A stretch of DNA of 64,000 nucleotides from Lignipirellula cremea (GTDB lineage Bacteria; Planctomycetota; Planctomycetia; Pirellulales; Pirellulaceae), in NCBI RefSeq assembly GCF_007751035.1, contig NZ_CP036433.1:3267001-3331000 (forward strand). Direction: 5' to 3'. Made by a program: the position numbers and the translations under genes. The notes under the pieces are model-generated. The model worked only from the letters and a program-made list of their open reading frames with translations, was not told the origin of the DNA and made no database searches. This document shows positions 60,744-64,000 of this stretch, piece after piece (position 1 is the stretch's first letter; each line of letters begins with the position of its first letter).

Positions 60744-62216
60744 TCAGCGGACGCCGGAAACCGGCTCATTCAGATCGGCGGCCGGTTCGACAGCAGCGGC
60801 GACAGGCTGGTCCTGGTCGAGCAGGTCGGGCGGCAGGTCGTCGTCTATTACGCTCATGGTGCGCCATTTCCCCTGGACGAACCGCAGGCCGTAGATCAGG
60901 CAGAAGGTCCAGATCCAGCCAGTGATCATCCACCACCAGCCGTATAAACCGAAGTGCCCGTACTGGTCGGCCGCCCAGCCGCCGACGACAAACACGGTCG
61001 ACATGATCAGCGTGACCACCAGCACAAACCGGGTGTCGCCGGCCCCCTTGATGGCCGACACAAAAATCAGCTGCACGGAATCAAACAGGCAATACGCCGC
61101 GACAAAGCGGAGCAGCACGGTCGCCACCTGGCGGATCGGTTCAAAGTCTTCCGCGCCGGCGGCATGGCCCATCATGAACAAGTCGGGCGCCACGATATAA
61201 ATCACGCCGAACACGCTCGTATACATCAGCGATAGCACGACGGCCGTCCAGGTCGCCCGGGCCGCCATGTCAGGACGCTGCCGGCCCAGCTGCTGGCCGA
61301 CCAGCGTGCTGACCGCCACACCCGCCCCGACCATCGGCAAGAAAGCGACCATGTTCACATTAAACGCTACCAGCGTGGCGGCCGCTTCCAGCTTGCCGAG
61401 CTTCGCCACAAACAGGACAAAGATCGTACAGGCGCTGGCTTCCAGCACCATCTGCAGACCGTTCGGACCGCCGAAGCGGACCATCCGTTTGAGCAACTCT
61501 CCGTCAAACTTTCGTCCGGCTGCAAAGGCGTAACGGGTCGGGTTGTCGCCCTGCTGGAACAGCACCCAGAACGCCGTCACCCGGCTCCACTGCGCAATCA
61601 CCGTGGCGATGGCGGCGCCCGTGATGCCCATCGCCGGCAGGCCGAGCAGACCAAAGATCAGCACCGCGTCGAGCGCAATATTCAGCAGCGAAACCAGGAT
61701 ATCGACCTTCATCACCACCTGGGTGGCGCCGCGGCCGATGAAGAACGCGCTGAGCGCAGCACCCATCAGACTGGCCGGCCCGCCGATCGCCAGGATACCC
61801 AGGTAAGCCGCTTCCAGCTCGACCATTTCGGTCGAATGGTCAAACGCCATGAAGAACAACGGAGCAAAACAGGCCGTCAGCACAAACAGCGGGGACGCAT
61901 ACAGGCCGATCCGCAACCCCTGGAAAATGGCGGCGCCAATCCGGTCGTCGCGACCGGCGCCGTGGTACTGGGCGACGAAGGTCTGGCTGTACATGGCCAC
62001 GCCCAGCGGCAGGCTGAGCATCGACCAGTTGAGCATGCCGGCCGGCAGGGAAGCGGCCATCGCCTCGGTGCTGTACCAGGACAGGAACATGCGGTCGCAG
62101 AACAGCATGATCGTAAACGACATGGTCGAGACGACCATCGGCAAGGCGATGCGCAGCACCTCGAACCCGCCGCAGGGCCGCGTCCACCAGTTCTCTCGTT
62201 CCTTTGCCTCCTCCAT
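60744..62216 (-). CDS. MATE-family multidrug/cation exporter
   Basis: 490 residues from the ATG at 62216 (MEEAKERENWWTRP). Twelve hydrophobic segments in two halves: FEVLRIALPMVVSTMSFTIM, MLNWSMLSLPLGVAMYSQTF, ATQVVMKVDILVSLLNIALD, MVAFLPMVGAGVAVSTLVGQ, VQLIFVSAIKGAGDTRFVLV. Motifs such as QLGRQRPD and GAGDTRF are typical of the NorM-like group, which exports drugs against Na+ or H+. The C-terminal 45 residues are acidic and cytosolic. It is the first gene of a leftward group of three membrane genes. Confidence 0.92.
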   Translation of the reverse strand: MEEAKERENWWTRPCGGFEVLRIALPMVVSTMSFTIMLFCDRMFLSWYSTEAMAASLPAGMLNWSMLSLPLGVAMYSQTFVAQYHGAGRDDRIGAAIFQGLRIGLYASPLFVLTACFAPLFFMAFDHSTEMVELEAAYLGILAIGGPASLMGAALSAFFIGRGATQVVMKVDILVSLLNIALDAVLIFGLLGLPAMGITGAAIATVIAQWSRVTAFWVLFQQGDNPTRYAFAAGRKFDGELLKRMVRFGGPNGLQMVLEASACTIFVLFVAKLGKLEAAATLVAFNVNMVAFLPMVGAGVAVSTLVGQQLGRQRPDMAARATWTAVVLSLMYTSVFGVIYIVAPDLFMMGHAAGAEDFEPIRQVATVLLRFVAAYCLFDSVQLIFVSAIKGAGDTRFVLVVTLIMSTVFVVGGWAADQYGHFGLYGWWWMITGWIWTFCLIYGLRFVQGKWRTMSVIDDDLPPDLLDQDQPVAAAVEPAADLNEPVSGVR

Positions 62217-62616
62217 CGCTTCCCGCCTTGTGCAATGCCGGCCTGTTCCCTGCCAGCGCGACAAGGAGCCGGACAGAAAACATCGCGATCGTTCGCCCAG
62301 CTTTCCGTGCGGCTTCCGCTAGCCCATTGAGGAAAAGGGCGTCCCGCGGAAACGCCCCTCGACGCTGATGCATCAGCCAGTGATGCATTCATTGTCGCCT
62401 GTCCGGCCGTTTTAGAACAGGGCGACGCAGCAGAGACAAACAAGCAAGGCTGCAGGTTCGCAGCTCCCCCCTGCATTGCCTGGTTGCCGCGTGAGGGGGG
62501 CGAGAAGGCGCCGGCGTGTCGGTCCCCCGTAGCCGAACTCGCCCCAGTTTGGCACTGTTTCCATCGCCCAGAATGCTCCGTCCAAAGTCTGGCGAATTTG
62601 GCTACATGCAGGAAGG
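62217..62616. other. Intergenic stretch with a perfect palindromic repeat
   Basis: 400 bases between the MATE start and the stop of the last dehydrogenase gene, both leftward. ATGCATCA (62368-62375) and TGATGCAT (62381-62388) form a perfect 8-bp inverted repeat around GCCAG, about 150 bases before the MATE start: a possible operator. A weaker stem GGGCGT/ACGCCC lies at 62338-62358. No gene seen. Confidence 0.5.
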
Positions 62617-64000
62617 CTACTCCCGCGTGGCGGCCCGGCGGGCGAGGAACGTTCGCAGTTTGGGGATTTTTACGACTCGCAGCAACTGCACGGCCCGGGC
62701 TTTGTCGTGCGGGACGAGCGGCTCCAGGCCGTACCAGAACATCAGCGGCAGCGTGGTGTCGTCGGCGTCCTCCTCGTGCTGCACCAGCTGCTCCACGATC
62801 GACCAGCGATCATCCAGCGGCAGGCGGGTCACGGCGCTCGCGAGGTGCAATCGCACCACCGGCGAGGGGTCGTCGGCAGCCAGCCGGGCGTACTCCTTCA
62901 GGGCGGCCGGCGTCACGGCGTCCCCTTCAGTCAGCAGCCGCACGGCCCAGGCTCGCACGTACTCGTTCTCATGCGAAAGCTGAGCGAGCAGGAAGTCGTC
63001 GTCGGCTCCGCCTGTGACAAACAGCGCCCACAACGCCCGCAGTTTACGGGTGGGGTCGGCGTTCTCCGCGAACATTTGCCTCAGCTGCTGATGGACGGCT
63101 GTCATGTCGTCGCCGGCGGCCGACCGTTCCTGCAGCACGCGCCGGGCGTGGCGGACATGCCAGTCGTTTTTGTGCAGCTGCCGGGCGACCAGTTCGTCGT
63201 TGCTGAGCCCCGCCATGTCGACCCGGACGGCGTCGAACCCGCCGTAGCTCATTTTGAAGATGCGTCCCGTTTGCCGCTGCGTATTCTTGTAGTCGTGGCA
63301 CTCGCCCGTATCGGACCAGTCGCTGACATACACAGCGCCGTCGGGACCGTACTGCAGGGTCACTGCTTTGAACCAGGGGTCGGCGGCGATCATGACATCG
63401 GGCCCATGCGTGGCCGTATAAGTGGAGCCGTTCCGCTGGAGAAAGTCGTTATTGATGCGATGGCCGTGGATGTTCCCCATCATCACGGTGTTGCGGTATC
63501 GATCAGGCCAGTTGTCGCCCAGGTAAACCATCGTGCCGCAGTGGGCGTGGCCGCCGCCCAGGGCCAGTTGTTCGGGCGCGCCGGTGGCGGAGTCGAGCGG
63601 TTTCTCGCCGACCCAGTGCAGGTGATCGGCGATCGTTGGCACCCGTTCATAAGCGTACTGGCTGGAGGGACGGTTCCGCCACGGTTCGTAATGGGCGCCC
63701 TGGATGGCGTGGAACAGATGGGGATTCACGCAGTTGGAGATAAACGCCTGGCCGTAGTCGTCGAAGTCGACGCCCCAGGGGTTGGTCGTGCCGTCGCAAA
63801 AACCTTCAAACAGATGCCGCGTCGGATGATAGCGGTACACGCCGCCGTCGAAGTGGATGCGTTCCTCAGCCGGAGTGCCGGGCGGGCCGACATCGGAAGG
63901 AGACGTTCGCCCATGTCCTGCGTACAGCCAGCCATCGGGCCCCCAGCTGAAACCGTTGGCGATGTTATGGGCGCTCGTCGTATTGCCAAAGCCGTCCAGC
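62617..64000 (-). CDS. PVC-type membrane-bound dehydrogenase (5' end outside window)
   Basis: The frame is open to the right edge, so about 460 C-terminal residues are visible and the start is missing. Beta-propeller blocks of the planctomycete dehydrogenase family: NGFSWGPDGWLYAGHGRT, HFDGGVYRYHPTRHLFEGF, TTNPWGVDFDDYGQAFISNC, YLGDNWPDRYRNTVMMGNIH, GHRINND, YGPDGAVYVSDWSDTGECHD, followed by HEAT repeats (LSHENEYVRAWAVRLLTEGD, ADDPSPVVRLHLASAVTRL). Unlike the gene at 25981 there is no CxxCH haem domain at the end: it stops at KLRTFLARRAATRE. It may be a shorter form or rely on a partner cytochrome. Confidence 0.88.
   Translation of the reverse strand, partial: LDGFGNTTSAHNIANGFSWGPDGWLYAGHGRTSPSDVGPPGTPAEERIHFDGGVYRYHPTRHLFEGFCDGTTNPWGVDFDDYGQAFISNCVNPHLFHAIQGAHYEPWRNRPSSQYAYERVPTIADHLHWVGEKPLDSATGAPEQLALGGGHAHCGTMVYLGDNWPDRYRNTVMMGNIHGHRINNDFLQRNGSTYTATHGPDVMIAADPWFKAVTLQYGPDGAVYVSDWSDTGECHDYKNTQRQTGRIFKMSYGGFDAVRVDMAGLSNDELVARQLHKNDWHVRHARRVLQERSAAGDDMTAVHQQLRQMFAENADPTRKLRALWALFVTGGADDDFLLAQLSHENEYVRAWAVRLLTEGDAVTPAALKEYARLAADDPSPVVRLHLASAVTRLPLDDRWSIVEQLVQHEEDADDTTLPLMFWYGLEPLVPHDKARAVQLLRVVKIPKLRTFLARRAATRE

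Overview
The window reads as a chromosome segment from a planctomycete, most likely of the Pirellulaceae group. Basis: a DUF1549/DUF1553 + DUF1501 + PPC-domain operon, two PVC-type membrane-bound dehydrogenase genes (one ending in a CxxCH haem domain), a DUF1559 pseudopilin and a DUF1559 lipoprotein, a sulfatase, secreted HEAT-repeat proteins and generally high GC. I do not assign a genus. I saw no rRNA, tRNA or CRISPR array.

Layout. 1-13.0 kb is ordinary core: a coiled-coil membrane protein (cut by the left edge), pdxJ, a serine acetyltransferase with a clean terminator, an M50-like membrane protease overlapping a CAP-domain protein, an SDR oxidoreductase with a small partner, then the leftward DUF1549/1553-DUF1501-PPC operon. 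23.3-64 kb is again core: secreted HEAT and dehydrogenase proteins, a FHA-GAF-PP2C phosphatase, a YhcC-like radical SAM protein, a flippase plus glutamate dehydrogenase, a rhodanese, a sulfatase, a paired inactive/active M16 peptidase, a type II secretion F/pseudopilin operon, a phosphate-type porin, a Cys-rich secreted protein, a metallophosphoesterase with a PAS-GAF-REC regulator, two amidohydrolases, a MATE exporter, and a second dehydrogenase cut by the right edge.

The remarkable part is 13.18-23.09 kb, visibly lower in GC and full of small unrelated genes on the + strand. It is an integron gene-cassette array without an adjacent integron integrase. It starts at an attI-like sequence (13281-13298) inside a short leader ORF that overlaps the first cassette gene, behind a plausible promoter. 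Eight distinct cassettes follow, one of them present as two identical tandem copies. Every cassette begins with a GTT core whose 7 bases are exactly complementary to the 5' core of that same cassette's attC site, nine pairs out of nine, and the attC sites show the expected imperfect stems. The cargo includes an Imm50-like protein, a DUF4272 lipoprotein, a DUF433 protein, four small proteins I cannot name functionally, and a 328-bp cassette without a convincing ORF but with strong hairpins.

Mobile DNA has attacked the array three times. An IS91-type element (HUH/Y2 transposase plus tyrosine recombinase) splits the first attC, and removing it restores a proper site. A 539-bp MITE-like element flanked by CAATGG repeats interrupts the last cassette gene, and removing it restores one continuous reading frame. 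A truncated ISL3 element cuts the end of that gene and abuts the last 63 codons of an SRPBCC gene. All calls come from reading the sequence; family names are from memory of those families and no database search was run.
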